Positions 38,042 through 39,898 of a DNA stretch of 39,898 nt are shown here, one piece after another; the stretch's first letter is position 1, and every line of letters begins with the position of its first letter. A program made the translations under genes and the position numbers. Under the pieces are notes generated by a model, which saw only the letters and a list, made by a program, of their open reading frames with translations, had not been told where the DNA came from and searched no databases. The DNA is from Candidatus Ventrimonas merdavium (GTDB taxonomy: Bacteria > Bacillota > Clostridia > Lachnospirales > Lachnospiraceae), in assembly GCA_018715565.1 (NCBI GenBank), contig DVLJ01000174.1, forward strand, positions 1-39,898, written 5' to 3'.

Positions 38042-39262
38042 ATGGCAGGAATCTATTCGGTTTCCCAGGTAAATTCCTATATCAAGAACATGTTTGCCCA
38101 GGATTTTGCCCTGAGCCGGATCTCGGTGCGGGGGGAGATCTCCAACTGTAAGTACCATACGTCCGGGCATATTTATTTTACATTGAAAGACGGGACCGGG
38201 ACCCTTGCGGCGGTGATGTTTGCCAGCCAGCGGCGGGGTCTCTCTTTTCCGTTAAGGGAAGGCCAGCAGGTGGTGGTCACCGGAGCCGTGGACGTATACG
38301 AGCGGGACGGCAAGTACCAGCTGTATGCCAGGAAGATCGAGCTGGACGGACAGGGCGATCTGTTCGCCCGCTTTTTAAAGCTGCGGGACGAGCTGGAAGA
38401 GATGGGCATGTTCTCGGCGGAGTATAAGCAGCCGATCCCCAAGTACGCCAGGACGGTGGGCGTGGTGACGGCCAGCACCGGGGCGGCGATCCGGGACATC
38501 ATGAACATTACGGCCCGGAGGAACCCCTACGTCCAGCTGGTCCTGTATCCGGCCCTGGTGCAGGGCGCGGGGGCGGCGGCCAGTATCGTAAAGGGCATCC
38601 AGACCCTGGACGCCATGGGCTTAGACGTGCTGATCGTCGGCCGGGGCGGCGGATCCATCGAGGATCTGTGGGCGTTTAACGAGGAACCGGTGGCCCGGGC
38701 GATCTTCGCCTGCCGGACGCCGGTGATCTCGGCTGTGGGCCATGAGACGGATGTGACCATCGCCGACTACGTGGCGGATCTGCGGGCTCCCACCCCGTCG
38801 GCCGCGGCGGAGCTGGCCGTGTTTGATTACCGGCAGTTTGCGGGAGATGTGCAGGCGTACCGGGGGGCGATCACCCGGGCGATGATGCGGCAGGTGGAGC
38901 GCCGCCGGTATCAGACGGAGCAGTTCCGTCTGCGCCTGCAGCTGCACGATCCCCAGCGTCAGATCCGGGAGAAGCGCCAGCGGCTGGCAGATCTCCAGTC
39001 CCAGATGGAGGGGCTGATGGAACGGCGGCTGTTAGACGCCCGTCACCGGCTGGCCCTGCTTGCCGGACGGCTCCACGGCTTATCGCCCCTGGAGCGGATC
39101 AGCCGGGGCTTTGGATTTTTGACCCACGGAGAAGAGCAGCGGATCGAGAGCGTGGCAGATGTGGAGCCGGGAGAGACCATCACCGTGCGGATCCGGGACG
39201 GCCGGATCCGGGCAGAGGTGACGGAGCGGGAGCAGCTGGACGCGCCGGGCGGAGAGACGTGA
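38042..39262 (+). CDS. xseA: Exodeoxyribonuclease VII large subunit
   Basis: A 406-aa subunit of the single-strand-specific exonuclease VII. An N-terminal OB fold (YSVSQVNSYIKNMF, then GHIYFTLKDGTGTLAAVMF) is followed by the catalytic core: VGVVTASTGAAIRDIMN, VGRGGGSIEDLWAFNEE and SAVGHETDVTIADYVADLRAPTPSAAAEL. A coiled-coil helix and a C-terminal strand (LERISRGFGFLTH) follow. It is coupled to nusB by a 1-nt gap. The gap to xseB, 161 bp, is larger than usual. Confidence 0.96.
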   Translation: MAGIYSVSQVNSYIKNMFAQDFALSRISVRGEISNCKYHTSGHIYFTLKDGTGTLAAVMFASQRRGLSFPLREGQQVVVTGAVDVYERDGKYQLYARKIELDGQGDLFARFLKLRDELEEMGMFSAEYKQPIPKYARTVGVVTASTGAAIRDIMNITARRNPYVQLVLYPALVQGAGAAASIVKGIQTLDAMGLDVLIVGRGGGSIEDLWAFNEEPVARAIFACRTPVISAVGHETDVTIADYVADLRAPTPSAAAELAVFDYRQFAGDVQAYRGAITRAMMRQVERRRYQTEQFRLRLQLHDPQRQIREKRQRLADLQSQMEGLMERRLLDARHRLALLAGRLHGLSPLERISRGFGFLTHGEEQRIESVADVEPGETITVRIRDGRIRAEVTEREQLDAPGGET

Positions 39263-39423
39263 CGCACCGGGAGCAGAGACATGACGCAGGCGCAGCAGCC
39301 GGGAGCAGCTGGCAAAGCGGTGCGCCGTCTGAGGACAAAGCAGTGCGCGGTACGGGAAGTAGGATGAGCCATGCGGCAGGCCCGCTCCGCAGCGGCCACA
39401 GATAGAAAAGGAGAACGGTCATC
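39263..39423. other. Gap between xseA and xseB
   Basis: 161 bp with no supported gene. A 28-codon ATG frame (39281-39367) lacks a ribosome site. The region is GC-rich with related words (gggagcag, gacgca) but no clear array. Confidence 0.5.

Positions 39424-39898
<475 letters not shown>

Noticed and set aside
39281-39367. 28-codon ORF between xseA and xseB
   Set aside because: No ribosome site, no recognisable sequence and basic, shadow-like composition.

Overview
The window looks like a chromosomal segment of a spore-forming, GC-rich member of the class Clostridia, most likely Lachnospiraceae. The reasons are a complete spoIIIAA-AH operon, a spoIIIA-asp23 ... nusB-xseA-xseB-ispA order, a split cobalamin methionine synthase, several exported proteins with choline-binding-type wall repeats, and an Rpn-family gene. 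The genus is not resolvable from the sequence alone. Nearly all genes are on the + strand; the exceptions are a PTS-type IIC permease (about 11.4-12.4 kb) and a YdcZ-like transporter (37.0-37.4 kb).

Layout. 1-195: end of a proline-rich repeat protein. 0.3-5.6 kb: a stress or drug-response cluster with a flavodoxin-like reductase, a MarR regulator under a perfect 16-bp inverted-repeat operator, a MATE exporter, an ABC-F ribosome-protection-type ATPase behind a structured, terminator-like leader, and a GNAT acetyltransferase. 5.8-9.8 kb: an 831-aa membrane-anchored protein of unknown function and murA. 10.1-11.1 kb: an exported wall-binding protein. 11.4-16.9 kb: the lone IIC permease, then metF, a separate MetH-activation protein and a metH that lacks that domain. 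17.1-18.2 kb: a GH25 lysozyme-like wall-binding protein with an atypical active-site motif. 18.4-19.9 kb: an AT-richer accessory patch with an Rpn-family gene and small ORF debris. 19.9-25.4 kb: comEA, an orphan OmpR-type regulator, a second GNAT, a condensation-fold acyltransferase, an HSL-type hydrolase and rlmH. 25.6-28.0 kb: two tandem paralogous 267-aa exported proteins and another wall-binding protein. 28.1-34.4 kb: spoIIIAA-AH and an Asp23/Gls24 protein. 34.6-37.4 kb: an NhaD/ArsB-type antiporter, a cytidylate-kinase-like protein and the convergent YdcZ-like gene, apparently inserted between asp23 and nusB. 37.6 kb to the end: nusB, xseA, xseB and the start of ispA.

How the parts work together. 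MetF makes 5-methyl-THF, MetH uses it to methylate homocysteine, and the separate activation protein reactivates the cobalamin. SpoIIIAA-AH forms the forespore-mother cell channel; sigma-E-like boxes with the same 13-nt spacing precede both spoIIIAA and spoIIIAH. The MarR operator half-site recurs over the -10 of the flavoprotein gene, which suggests a small regulon. A recurrent oddity is the number of short (12-17 bp) tandem arrays at gene edges, and of Gly/Ala-rich inserts in linkers of otherwise conserved proteins (ABC-F, MetH, ComEA, SpoIIIAF-AH). All function calls rest on motif recognition by eye; no database search was run.
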